Of a DNA stretch of 64,000 bases, positions 33,610 to 45,266 are shown piece after piece. Under the pieces are notes generated by a model, which worked only from the letters and a program-made list of their open reading frames with translations, was not told the DNA's origin and searched no databases. This DNA is from Polytrichum commune (taxonomy: Eukaryota; Streptophyta; Polytrichopsida; Polytrichales; Polytrichaceae). The stretch is from NCBI GenBank assembly GCA_950295325.1, contig OX485806.1:10354001-10418000 (forward strand). Reading direction: 5' to 3'. The position numbers and the translations under genes were made by a program. The first letter of the stretch is position 1. Each line of letters opens with the position of its first letter.

Positions 33610-33979
33610 GTTTCATGCCCCGGGCTAGATCACATCTTCATTCGGTTGCGCCCCACCTCTCCCACGCCTCCTTCGTTGCCTGGTCTTCCTGCCCGCACCT
33701 ACGTGGGAACTTTGCCCCGTTGGGAACCAATGTGACAACACCCAATCACTTAAGCCATTAAGCCCCTTTGGCATGTGAAGGAACTCCATTAATTAACTTG
33801 GGAATAATGAAAGTGATGTTAACTTGAATATTTGTAATTCTGACCAAGTATTGTCACATTGGTTCCGAATGAGGAAGAGTTCCCACGCAGGTGTGGGCAG
33901 GAAGGCCGGGCAGTGACCGAGGCGCGAGAGGGGCGGGGCTCAGTCGAATGAAGATGTGATCTACCCTAGGGCGTGTTTC
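33610..33979. mobile_element. GC-rich foldback element, about 130-bp inverted arms
   Basis: The left arm (33610-33738) and right arm (33851-33979) are inverted copies sharing TAGATCACATCTTCATTCG, CTTCCTGCCC, CGTGGGAAC and GGAACCAATGTGACAA, with scattered differences in the GC-rich middle. The 110-bp spacer is AT-rich. AGT occurs outside both ends (a possible 3-bp duplication, weak). No protein. If transcribed it would fold into a long imperfect hairpin. The open frame on the reverse strand at 33854-34141 is an accident of this sequence. Confidence 0.75.
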
Positions 33980-34388
33980 AGTGGCCCCTTCCTCGGTTTG
34001 CCCTGCCCCTGGGTAGGTGTTGTGAACATTCACCCCACGATGCTTAAAGCTAGATAGATATCTTGCTCTTGGGATGGGCTCCACCAATGTAGGATGGAAA
34101 TGGTGAAAACATGTGACCCCATATATTTGTGGTAAATTCATCCGAACCGAGTTAGAATGTTAGTGTTTATCAAGCACAATTGTTTTGTGTTCTGTGATGG
34201 CCAAACATCAACTGGGACGAACCGACCTGTACACTGATTCATTGGAGGCAAGGGTTTAGGCATCCAACAAAGAACGAGTGTATGGGTTTGATTTGCCCAA
34301 ATCCCAAACATCCTATTCAACCATTGTTGGTTAGAATCGAGACTACAACAAATAGTTACGACATTGTGGAAATCATATAATGGGGTGG

Positions 34389-34820
34389 CACTAAAATATC
34401 ATCAACATTACAATTTTCGGATAGGATGGTAGTGAAATCAGTCATAGCCATATTCGGCTAACAGTATGGCAATTCTAATTGTCTTGCTCAATACTAATTG
34501 TGAACCGCGGTATAGTGTCACCAACACTAAATGTTAGCCCAACATTATTTGTCATTCCTTGTAATTTTTTGTGGAGATTATAGGTTTTACGGTGTTGCAA
34601 TTCCTGTCACTTACCAAGTGATTTTTCATCCAAATTTCAATCATCCATGAGAATATTTCATCACAAAGTTGCTGACAAGAGAAGGTAGGTTTTTGGCCAA
34701 TGGATGAACTCATCCATCATCCATGCCAATATCTATTCACTTGTTTATGAGAAGTGTCATCCAAAAAGTTACTATTGTGACATCAAATACCATATGACAC
34801 TAAATGACATATTTAGGGTG
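34389..34820 (-). mobile_element. MITE type 2, reverse copy
   Basis: On the reverse strand: TA-CACCCTAAATATGTCATT, AGTGTCATATGG, AATAGTAACTTTTTGGATG, GATGAGTTCATCCATTGGCC, CAAGGAATGACAAATAATG, GACACTATACCGCGGTTCAC and GAGCAAGACAATTAGAATTG, then a decayed end with CACTAAAATATC at 34389 on the forward strand. It is the most complete interior match to 16914-17307. About 432 bp; extra sequence near the left end accounts for the greater length. Confidence 0.8.
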
Positions 34821-34821
34821 T

Positions 34822-36617
34822 AGGTATCCAATTTAGTGAGGGTGGGTTAATAGTGCATGTGGGAAATTAGTGAAGGTGAGAATAAAGTTATTTATCCTAT
34901 AGAATTAGTACCGCCAAATGATCTAGGGTTTGGGGAGTCTAAAGTATCAAAGTGTTGGAAGCTCTCAATGCAAGTTCTCTAAGCTCTTTAGTTTCTTAGG
35001 GTTAGGAGATGGCCTCAAGAGTGAGTGGCGCCGACTAAAATGAGAAAGAAGAAGAAGAAGAAGACTCTTTGAGCTCACCAAAACAAATTATGCATCCTAC
35101 AAACACTATAGAACACACACTAGTTGGCTTGAAATGTGCAATAAATGAGCATGTATTCATGTATAACTCGGTAGAAATTTCAACCCTCACTAGTTTTGAG
35201 ATTTGGCAAAATAGTGCACATTTCGAGTATTAGTACCACACGTACAAAATGAGATAATCAATGTATTGATGAAGAATGTTGTGATAATCACAATTTTATC
35301 CCACAAATACATCATAACACACAAGTTCCTTCCTTAGCCGATTCGACCTCGGAAGTAACACTAGGAACCCCGATTTCCATCATGTTATGTCTACCAAGTA
35401 GCTCACATTGAACATGATCACTTGGAATGTCCATAACATCATCAAATAGTGTGCGTTCATTCATGTCGGCCCCGAGAACTTCACAATAGTATGTCTCCAC
35501 TCTCTACTAACAAAAGAGAAGATAGTTGGATTTAAAACTTGGTTCCTCCACATCAAGGAACCGTATCCAAGTCCACCACACTCTAAGGACTAATAAGTTA
35601 CGGCGGTAGATATTTGCACATGTAGACTTGCCCGGTGGGCTACTAGATGCTAGACCTTCGAATACTCGGTATATAAAAATATAAAAGTTATATATTAAAA
35701 AATGATTATGCCTTTCCCTCCGCCATCCGGGTGCAACCCCGTGATGTGAAGATGTGTGTCTAGCTAGTCTTTGTAGCTAGAAGAAGGATCCGGGCTTTTG
35801 GGATTCCTTGAGCATCTTTCGTACAAAACGGTATAGGGAGCATAAAAAACGTCATGCTCCCGAAGCTCAAAATGTGGAGGGATTAAGTTAAGTGAAGTTA
35901 GCCCGGAGGTCGCCCATAGTTTTTGGCTTTTGGCTATAAGTTGTAAGCGATGTTATGGTAGATGGGTTTTAAATGGTTAGTTTTCTCAACCAAGCCCACT
36001 CCTAGGACGTGAAACACGCAATTAGTTCAAGATGGTTAGCATATCCAAATGGAGGCGAAGGCCGCTTTCTGGTAACTTTTGGAGTTGATGTGGGTGTTTG
36101 ATTCATTATTGAAGTGACATAACATTACTCAACGATGTGGGCTTTCGGAATGTAACAGTAGAATGTTGGGAGCTTTGTTTCAAATCCGAGTCTCTCTGCA
36201 CGACTTTTCGAACATCCGATTGTTATATTCTAAGAACCCATTGAATGACCACTAAGTGATGAGTCGTGTTATGTAAATGGTCATATAGGTGTTATATGCG
36301 AAAGGTGAATTAAGACCCACCATTTAAGCAATCTCCCCTACAAACCGCATGGAAGCCTTGATGTTACACTCTTGAGGGATGAGTTGGAGTTTGGCATGTC
36401 AAATTTGAAGTATCAATTGCAAAGTGCACATGTTTAAGAAACCATGCAATTGAAAAAACAAAAAATACACCCTATTGTCCATTTTTGACTGAAGACGTTC
36501 TCTGAAAAGAATATTGGGGTTGAATATTCTTCACGATTCATGACTAATTACAAAATGCCCATTGGATACCATGACGATGTTGTGTCTTTGAGAAACTAGA
36601 ATACGTTTGCCCTCACA
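34822..36617. other. Unassigned stretch; one long-inverted-repeat core
   Basis: At 36000-36058, CTCCTAGGACGTGAAACACG, CAATTAGTTCAAGATGGTT and AGCATATCCAAATGG mark a core fragment of the long-inverted-repeat family. An (AAG)n patch lies at 35048-35066. No gene recognised; the open frame at 35312-35500 is short. Confidence 0.45.
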
Positions 36618-37406
36618 TTGGTGGTTGATTCCATTCAAATTTGTCTCACAAATCTAATCCAAGGTCTTTGGTGTTGTTTTCGGCGTCGAAATTATCTAGT
36701 AACCCTTGATTGCATGATCAATTCCCACCGAGGGTTTTTGTTGGTCAAACTTGAATTTCAATTGGAAGATGATATCAACTATTTGCTAGATCAACTAAAA
36801 AATTTGAACGTCTTGAAGTCTACTTTCCATATCACTTCAAATATCTTATTCTTTATTTTTTATGCATTTGCAAGCTCTATAGGTTTTCAGATTTCAACTA
36901 CACTAAATGAGGATTTTTTCAATTTGTGCCCCCCCCCCCTCAAAATAAAAATAAAAATTTTGACTACCAAAGTGCAACACACATTTGGGATGTTATACCG
37001 TAGTAGCATGATGGTTCCAACACTTTGTATCTCAACCTCAATTCAATTTTGGGCCGCATTGATTCTTCCACATGTTTCAATCAATAGTTTTGTGACATGC
37101 GTCAAAATTAGTTTACAAGCTCCCATGGTAAGTACGGGTATACGACTAACTAGTTATTCGACTCATGTATACAAGTCCTCGATAATGGTGGTCATGATGC
37201 GTAGAGGACCTTTATTTGAGTATGATGTTTATTCTGGGGAATGCTTACACTCTACGCACATCCATGTTGCCAACAACACTAGTATGGGTACAATAGTTTT
37301 GTCATGTGAAGACGGCCTATACGTCAATAGACAATTCTACAATAGATTGCTTAAACCTCACTTGTGTATGCAAATGTTTGATATTGGCAAACCTCATGAT
37401 ATGTAA
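36618..37406 (+). CDS. Longest open frame in the window, no recognisable product; probably not a gene
   Basis: An uninterrupted frame of about 262 codons; the first ATG is at 36714, leaving about 230 codons. I recognise no domain, signal peptide or catalytic motif. It contains CPPPLKIKIKI, produced by a C11 run (36929-36939) and an AAAAT-rich patch, and its last third coincides with the first unit of a degenerate tandem repeat (37120-38050). Related units downstream contain a stop in the aligned frame. An open frame this long is unusual for this composition, so I record it, but nothing beyond length supports a protein. Confidence 0.12.
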   Translation: MVVDSIQICLTNLIQGLWCCFRRRNYLVTLDCMINSHRGFLLVKLEFQLEDDINYLLDQLKNLNVLKSTFHITSNILFFIFYAFASSIGFQISTTLNEDFFNLCPPPLKIKIKILTTKVQHTFGMLYRSSMMVPTLCISTSIQFWAALILPHVSINSFVTCVKISLQAPMVSTGIRLTSYSTHVYKSSIMVVMMRRGPLFEYDVYSGECLHSTHIHVANNTSMGTIVLSCEDGLYVNRQFYNRLLKPHLCMQMFDIGKPHDM

Positions 37407-38050
37407 AACATGTTGTTCAATGGCCCTTCGTCTGGTGGGCACTAGGTCATTAATGTTATGAATAGACACTTCATTCATCCGGCCTTAAAAGAGGTCTGGA
37501 GTATCTATCTATCTATCTAGAACATGTCTATTTGATCATGATGCTTGTTATGGGCATGCTTATATTAATCTGTGTGGCGGCATTGGCATGGTACAATAGC
37601 TTTGTCAAGTGACTTTATTATCTTCTTGGATGTCTTGGTGTTGGTATGCATAAGGTCATTTAGCCAATACACGATAAACGGTAAGTTATTTGTTATTTGA
37701 CTTATGTACATAAGTGCTAGATAATAGTGCTCATGATGTTCGGAGAACTTCAATGTGATTAAGACATTCACTCTTGGATGCAACAATTTTTGGTCAAAAT
37801 TACTTTGTTAGTTTAGTTGGGCATGGTACATGTGTAATAAACCGGTATATAGTGAATCGGTTATTCGGCTTGTGTACGCAAGTCCTAGAGAGTGGTGGTC
37901 ATGGGGTACATAAGACCTTGGTTTGAGGATGCTTGTTACGGGTACACTCTATGGACATGTATGTTGGCATTGATATGGGAACAACAGCTTTCGTCAAGTG
38001 AACTTGTTGGCCTATTAAACGTTTGTGGTGTTGGTATGGGTGAGGTGAGC
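37120..38050 (+). repeat. Degenerate tandem repeat, about three units
   Basis: TTATTCGACTCATGTATACA, AGTCCTCGATAATGGTGGTC and ATGTTGCCAACAACACTAGT (unit 1) reappear as TTATTTGACTTATGTACATA / AGTGCTAGATAATAGTGCTC (about 37690) and TTATTCGGCTTGTGTACGCA / AGTCCTAGAGAGTGGTGGTC (about 37859). A GGCATTGGCATGGTACAATA-type block follows at about 37574 and 37966. Units are of unequal length and out of frame with one another. Confidence 0.65.
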
Positions 38051-40670
38051 TTGAGTCGTGATCTATAGTTGTGCATTGGACGTTGGAGCTACTATTTTTT
38101 CCCCAACATTTGGCCACCAAGTTATGGTGAGTTGGTGACCACGAAAACCTCTTAGGTTTTTTTTAGCGAGCGCGAGTTCACTACAAAACGTTGGTGCCAA
38201 CGAAGACAAGTCTATTTCCTTCAAAATGATACTACGTATGTACCACATAGTTCATGAATCCCACACCTATGCGTTGGCTAGGGCTCTCAAGCGACACTTG
38301 TCTAACGTATAGTCGTAGCCATTTGTGCTTTTGTTTGTCGATCGCGTGTGGCACTTGTTGAAGGATAGTAGTTGACACGAGGTGGTGGATGGTAATTGTC
38401 ACAAGAATGCCAAAACTAAGCTTTCCGGGATGCGTCGGAGCGTGTCCGGACGGGTATAATTGATGGGACCAAAGAGGAGTAATAATAATATGTTGCTTGC
38501 AAGGAAGCGGTCCTTTTGTCACCTACGCAAATACATGCATTATACTCGTACACCATATGTTAATTGCCACAACCAAATTGTTTGCTAGAATCCTTCAAAC
38601 GGCCTTCAAAATTGCTTGTCCCAATCGGCTAAAACGGTTGTCTCCAAGTTATGTACGCCATGATGAGTAGTAATGTGCTTTTGGGCTCATCCTCTATCCC
38701 CAAACATAATCGTTAGAAATGCCATGGCGTCAATAGGTCCATCTTCTTAGCATGCATGTTGGTCCTATCACAAACTCTAAGAGATGGAAATCATGACTTG
38801 TGTCGCATGTGACACGTTTATAACAAGGTGTGTAGGTGACTTGAAGGTGCCATGGGAAGTGTCAAAGAGGGAGATGTACATGAGGTGACCACTTGAGATG
38901 CATGAATTTGTCCATGGGGTGCCAACTTTCATACTTCTCGAAATTTGTACCAATGGAACCTCCGAGTCTTGATGAATACGAGTGCCACGTGGTTGGGGGC
39001 ATATGATGTGGTCTAGGATCACATTTCAAGATGCTCATATCATAGGCGTAAGTGACATTGGGTTGATCCATAAAGGATGTCCACAATGGATGCTTTGGGT
39101 GATAATTTCATGATTGGACAAAAAAAAGTGATTTCTACACATCTTTCATATTATTAGTCAACCATTTGCATCCACTTGGCTTGAAAGTGATTTTAGAAAT
39201 TTGAATAATCCTTAGTTATGCAAAACTTTGACTCGTTTCAAATTGGAGTTTAAAACCATGTTTGAAGTTGTAAGAGAAATGGATGAATTTCCTAAATTAC
39301 CGGGATCATCTAACAATCTACTACAAATCGGAGTGTGTCTATACTATCTACCAGAGATGCACTAGCATGTCACGACTCGCAAGGCATAAATGAAAAGAGA
39401 ACACCTTCCATGCTTTAAAGGATGTTATGATCTTTGTCCAAATCATAATGGGGACTCATTGACCATGAGAATTCACATGAAACTTTCTTTTTTGGGGGGG
39501 AGGGGGGGGGCAGTGGATGCTCTTGGACATCCGCCGCCCTTGGAGGAAGGATAATTTTTTTTGGCATGAAAGTGTACTTGACGTTTATCCAATAAAATTT
39601 TCCCAAAGTGGTATGTAGGTCTGAGGGTTGGCACCACTAACCCCAAAGCAATCCATGGATGTTGCGATGAACTACTCATAAACATGGAGAGGGTAGGTTT
39701 TTGGCTAGACCCCTAACATGGCTACCACAAATCTTGTCAAAGGTGCCTCACAAATTTGAACTGTAGGCACCCACCAACCAACCCACACGACTCCAAGGTG
39801 ACAACTTAGCAACCCACTCACATACCTGAACAAAGTGCTCCTTACCCCTACACTACCACGATTACATCGTTTACCTATGACACAATTACCTCAGATAGTG
39901 CCCACCCCATAAGGCAGAAAGTAGCCTATGGACAAAGAGGCTCTTCATTCATTGAGGAATCTATCGAGGTTATGTTGAGATGAACACCTACATGCCAAGA
40001 ATAGTTTTTTTTTCCATTTTCTAAAAGATTGTACTGGAAACCACCAACGATTGATCGTACTAGCGAACGAACACACATCTACTTTACAATTGTATGATAT
40101 AAAACACACGGACATCTGAAAAACTTGTGTGAACAATCCTAACTTTACAGAGATGTCTTCTGCACAGTTAGATCTATACCATCGGAGATAAGTCGTCAAC
40201 TTGTGTGTACCGAAAGTGTTGGGCAACGGTGGCTGCCCGAACAAAACGTCCGCCTCGGCCTTTAGGAGTTAACCCTAACCCATTGAAGGAGTAGGGTTTG
40301 AGTGGACCCCCCCCCCCCCCCCCTAACGTCGACACCCCTCATGCCACACCAGTTGCAGCTTCCCTTTGCCACTTGAACTCTTTCTTCGGACCTCGTCACC
40401 GTTCCAAGCGCATGATGAGCGCGAAAGATACAGTAAGTTATAAGCTGCATGCAGTGTGGCCCCAGCAAGAAGAAGAAGAGCAAAAGAAAGAAATAAAGAA
40501 ATAAAGAAACAAACAAACAATGCCTTAGCACCCACGAGCAAGAGCACATACTTAAAATTATATATACATGAAGGAAAAATCACAAGTAAAAAACCGGGAG
40601 TCCTTAAGAAGCTCCAGTGCCAGCTTCATTCGGATCACGGGGCCGGCTAACTTAAAACTACACTAAATAT
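38051..40670. other. Unassigned stretch with two G/C homopolymer patches
   Basis: G7 and G9 runs at 39494-39510 and C17 at 40307-40323. CACTACAAAACGTTGGTGCC at 38179 could be a CACTA-type end, but no partner was found. Open frames (38232-38522, 39945-40244 and others) lack recognisable domains. No RNA gene seen. Confidence 0.4.
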
Positions 40671-40674
40671 GATG

Positions 40675-40991
40675 TTTAGTGTTTGATACACTAAATACGA
40701 ACACACACACTAAATATAACTAGCCCTATGAAAGTAATTAACGTTAAATGTAAAATCAAACACTAAATATCAACTATGGTAATATGTGGAAGTTACAGGC
40801 ACGAATTTAGTAGTAGTAAGGATATGAACAAAAAATTAACAATGATAAAAAGGAGAAAGGAGGTGGCGGTAGGGAAGGTGGTGGCGCATTTATGTTTAAC
40901 ACTAATTATCAAAGAATTGAAAATTAGTGTTGAGCAGGATAGGGTGGTAACAACCCTAAATATAATCAAACACTAAATATCATGTTTAGTG
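40675..40991 (-). mobile_element. MITE type 1, second copy (reverse)
   Basis: TA-CACTAAATATGATGTTTAG at the left and an inverted CACTAAATATCATGTTTAGTG-TA at the right. The interior is the reverse complement of 31287-31614: AACACTAAATATCAACTATG, GGAGGTGGCGGTAGGGAAG, GAGCAGGATAGGGTGGTAAC. Length about 317 bp. Copies differ by scattered substitutions and small indels, so neither is very recent. No coding capacity; the open frame at 40776-40976 is incidental. Confidence 0.85.
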
Positions 40992-41120
40992 TAGTGTGAT
41001 GAAACTCCACAGTGGTGAAGGGGGCGAAGGGTACCTTGAATCCGTGCACTCTAACTGGACCAGCACTTGCCTGGCTGGGCACATGGCCATCTCCAACATT
41101 ATACCCATGGACTGACTGGG

Positions 41121-41360
41121 TTCCACTTCACACACGAGACTGAGAGCCCGTGACCATTATGCTCCAAGCACTCTCATTGGTGGAAAAGGCGGAGCCGGTC
41201 CAAGTTTGCTTCCCACCACGCTCGAGGGACCAACGGAGGCTGTGAATGTAAGATGGATGTAAAGTCTATGTGGATTCCTACGTGACATCGCATGGATCAT
41301 GTTTCATGGTCACTTGGATTGTTTTCAAAAACCACCTCTTGGAGGTAGGCCTAATACAAA
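41121..41360 (+). mobile_element. CACTTCACACAC-end element, longer form
   Basis: TTCCACTTCACACACGAGAC then GAGAGCCCGTGACC, CTCTCATTGGT and AAAGTCTATGTGGATTCCTA follow the same order as the reverse strand of 3913-4192. The far end (after CCACCTCTTGGAGGTAGG) is unclear. Confidence 0.6.
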
Positions 41361-41484
41361 ACCGTTGGGAGACCATGGCACTCTGAACGCTCACAACCGT
41401 TGATTTATTTTATTTATCATGTGTGAGGACCCGCGTGAATAGAAATTCATTGAAATAGTATTTGGTTGAGGGCCCAGTCACGTA

Positions 41485-41615
41485 TGACTTCACACTACAC
41501 TGGAGGGTCCGTGACCACACTACATGGAGGTGTGTCTTGGGACGGCCTTTGGACACTTTCTTTTGGGCTCTCACAATTTCATGGTCATGGCTCTTCACTT
41601 GTGTGTGAAGTGGCC
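41485..41615 (-). mobile_element. Short MITE, CACTTCACACAC ends, reverse copy
   Basis: On the reverse strand GGCCACTTCACACACAAGTG, AGAGCCATGACCATGAAATT and GAGAGCCCAAAAGAAAGTGT, ending TGTGGTCACGGACC, CTCCAGTGTAGTGTGAAGTC. The ends form an imperfect inverted repeat of about 35 bp. Collinear with 22848-22985. About 130 bp, non-coding. Confidence 0.75.
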
Positions 41616-41639
41616 TTAAGTCATGGCCTGCAACGACCA

Positions 41640-44490
41640 TGACCATGTTAGAAATTGTGAGGACCCTGGACACCTCGAGATGTGTCTAATTCTCCTAACC
41701 AGGTGGTGCAAGCAATACATAACTAAATTGAGCGTTTACTTACTCTGACCGAAGCTTTAATCGGGAGATGTAGATGGACCCTTAGTTGTGTCAATGAATG
41801 TTGGCAAGTGGTTTAAGCTCCGGTGGCCTTTGTGAAGCGGTATGGGAAGGGTCAAACTACGTAGAAGTGAAGCAATGTGTACGCTTGAAAAGACATGGAG
41901 ATCTTTGAAATGCATATTGTCATGCTTCCATCTCATTTGTAAGGTCATATCATCCTTTTTACGATATGGAGATATCTAAGTTCCCCAAATTTTGGGACAT
42001 GACAAAGCCCGCCGGAGCCTCCCTTGATAATGGTAAGAATGAAGGGGTGTTTACACTACAAAGGTGGTCGTGGTTAAAGCTAGGGTTAGGGTTAGACGTT
42101 GTAGTTGTGGTTGTGGTTACCCACCTTGCCATGTGTTTACTTTCTGAGGTGTTTGTTGTAGCCATAGATGTATGCTTACCTGCAAAGGCTAACTCACTTT
42201 CAAGAAGACTTGCCTTATTTGGCGACTTACTGGGATTACCAACTCAAACTTAGTGGACCAACACAATGTGGTTGTTCACTATAGAAAGTTTAGATCCATG
42301 GTCTACATTAAAGGTTGCAATTCACATAGATAGATATATAGAGCATTTCTAAAAGAGTCTCTTCCCCACATGTTACCACCACCTTATGTTAAGGGGCACT
42401 GTGACAATTGACATGACTAACCAATAAGTAGAATTATGGAGAAGCCCTTGGTTATTAAAGGCCCACAAATTGTGCACATCCTTTTCTAGTATATACATGT
42501 TTTCATGACCATTTCCACTATTGCTTGGGGCTTTGCATTACAAGCTCAAAATCAATGAAGGTGGATAGGTGCATGGGTACTAGACAAGCATCTCCTAGCA
42601 AGGCGTGAAGCGGCATGGGTAAGATCGACTACTGTAAGTGATAAGCATGTTCGACACGAATTAATTCCAAAATTTGAGCAAATTGCCATGTGTCACTTTT
42701 CTACGAGTCGAAGCTTGGGCAAAACCCTCCTATATCGCCTCCAAAAATGAACATTTCAACATCGAAGCACCAAATATGCTCATCACTCATGGTACCCATC
42801 GTTGTCATTGAGACCACATTACGGCCGTTTTTTTGTACACGGATCCTTGATGAAGAAAATGCTAATGGCTTGTTAGCCCACGCACACAATCTCACCAAAA
42901 CTCAATACAAGTTGCATTGCACATAACAATACTTAGCACCTTGGATGTGTTCCGTGGGACCATGTATCGGGCAAGCACAATTCCCCTCCAAATTCGGGGG
43001 TCTTTGTTTATGAGGAACACTTAGGTTGTGCATTGCCGAGTTTTCGACAAGCAACTATAATTCATTAGAGCTTTGCAACCTCTCTCTTTGGGAAGAGATC
43101 ATCACCTAAGGTAGAAATATCATAACATGTTAACCACCTTCTAGTTGTGCATTAGACCACCGTCATAATGGTGAAGTGCCATTTCTTAAACCGATCATGG
43201 CTTGGCAGCAACTTCAATGCGTGTACACTTAGTGTAGCCAATGGGAGTCAAGTGTTAGTGTACTCATGAGGTAACCGATTTAGGCGATGTTCTGTATGGG
43301 AGTGCATATTACCGTGTTCGGTGTAGGGAGAATCTAGTGAACGAGTAGGGGTTTGGACAACTTCCCACTTTGAAAAATTGTAGCATTTTTTTGTATAGGG
43401 CAAAAAATAATGAAACAACTTGCATTCTTCATGAATCCTTCTCATCTATATTTGAAAAATTATCTCATGATTATCATACCAGATCTTCAATGCGGATCAC
43501 CTTATTTTCATGGGTTATGGTATTTCTACCTTAGTTGCTTAGCAATGTTATGGTAGTGCGGCTTCTAAGAACATATGGCGCTTTGAATCTTGAGAAACCC
43601 ATGACTACCTACTACCATTTATTACACGGACTCTTGATGGGGGCAAAAGGGTAATGGTTTGTCGGCCCCACCCACACAATCCCAACAAAAATTGCACGCG
43701 GCTTCTTAGTACGGGTCATCATAGGACGTGGCATTTCTTCAATGAGAGAAACCCATGGCTAACTTACCCTACCACATATCCATTTTGTAAGGAGTGAAAG
43801 GACACCGACAACAAGGATGGACACATTCCTAGCTGGCCGCCCTCATGAGGCTCCCATTTACACATAAATGCCACGTCATAGTGCCCACACCTTGTGCATC
43901 TTTTTTCTTCTTTCATTATTCTCTAACGGCCGAAGTAAGATCATCTCAAAATCGCATAAAACATGTCACTCGAGTTCAAAAAATTCATTAAACAAAACTA
44001 GCATTTTTTTTTATAGTAGATATGACTGTACACATGGAATCTTTGTAGAGTTGGGATTGTTTGTAGACATTTTAGCCGCCCATGTGTCCAAAGTCAACAA
44101 GATTATCATATAGACGTGTATGATGGTATTGTCAAGTAGCGGTGACAGCCTAGACTAAGATGCCGAGCTCGCGATAAGGTAAGGGTGGGTTTACATTAGG
44201 GGTCCAGGTCCAAGAAACACCTCCCTTGATGGACCTTGCTTTCGGATTGAAGATTGGTTTCTTGAACCAAGCTTAGGAGGATTGTTTTTCGACTGGGAAT
44301 TGCTAAGATTTGATTGGGAAAAGTGATGTCACATTAACGTTACTTCATTTCTATTACACCATGCACCCACACTGTAGTGTAAACTCCTTGTGGATTAAAC
44401 TTTTGTTCTTGACCAATAGAATCACTCGATGTTGGAGTCTTGTTGGTCTTGGATCCACCCTGAATGGACCTAATGAACATTTTGATCTCA
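41640..44490. other. Unassigned stretch with one pair of direct repeats
   Basis: ACGGATCCTTGATGAAG... to ...CACACAATCTCACCAAAA (42838-42900) resembles 43625-43688 (ACGGACTCTTGATGGGG to CACACAATCCCAACAAAA), about 790 bp apart. CTAAGGTAGAAATATCATAA (43107) is mirrored in reverse near 43515-43540. No gene recognised. GGGTTAGGGTTAG at about 42080 is too short to call telomeric. Confidence 0.4.
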
Positions 44491-44496
44491 ACACCC

Positions 44497-44660
44497 ACTT
44501 CTCCTAGGATATTAAACACATCTCAACTCAATCAAACAGGATTCCAACTCCAAGCCAAAGGCGTTGCACTTGTAACTTTTGGAGCTCATATGAATGTCTC
44601 ATTTGCTATCAGAGTTAAGTATTTGTCTTCGTCTTGAATGACAAAGATAGGTCTCCTCCC
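44497..44660 (+). repeat. Core fragment of the long-inverted-repeat element
   Basis: CCCACTTCTCCTAGGATATT, AAACACATCTCAACTCAATC and TTTTGGAGCTCATATGAATG, TCTCATTTGCTATCAGAGTT match the core and following arm of 32540-32620 (reverse) and 36000-36130. Confidence 0.6.
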
Positions 44661-44954
44661 TATAAGTTTGTTCTAGTCTTGAATAAAATAATGTGCGACC
44701 CCTTTTTGTTTATGTGAGGCTAGTAGGCCATGTATGAAGGACATTCATTCATCTTTGCATCAAAAACCCGGAACTGCTCCCTCCAAGTACTTAACAATGA
44801 GATGAGTGTGTGGAGGTTTCAAGTATCCTCAACCCACATTCATGAAGAATACTTGGAACCTTCTCCGTGCTATATAAAATTCCACAACCTAGGGAGTGTA
44901 TTCCAATGATGACATGTTGCACTTCGTATTGGACACCGATAATACCGATGTTGG

Positions 44955-45266
44955 TTTTTCTTTTCTTTTATGTTCTTTTCTTTTCTCAGACAATGGAGCC
45001 AGGTTTCCAGGCACCGTCCCCATAAGTAAGTTTGGGCATCTTGTTGTAGAAATGAATACACGTGTCATAAATCTAGAAGGTTGCAACTAGTTGCTTGATG
45101 ACGTGTATCATTTCTTTTTCTTTCTTTTCTTTTCTTGGACAATGAAGCCATGTTTCCAAGCACCATCCCCACAAGTAAGTTTGGGCATCTTGTTGTAGAA
45201 ATGAATACACGTGTCATAAATCTAGAAGGCTGCAACCAATCGCTTAGCTTGATGACGTGTATCATT
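44955..45266 (+). repeat. Tandem duplication, unit about 150 bp
   Basis: TAAGTAAGTTTGGGCATC near 45023 recurs near 45173, and ATGAATACACGTGTCATAA near 45052 recurs near 45201. Each unit starts with a (CTTTT)n-rich tract and ends GATGACGTGTATCATTT. High similarity suggests a recent duplication. Open frames on the reverse strand are duplicated along with it. Confidence 0.9.

Noticed and set aside
38179-38210. CACTACAAAACG as a CACTA transposon end
   Set aside because: No opposite end or 3-bp duplication found; the word is short enough to be chance.
42075-42096. Telomere-like GGGTTAGGGTTAG
   Set aside because: Fewer than three units and inside ordinary sequence.
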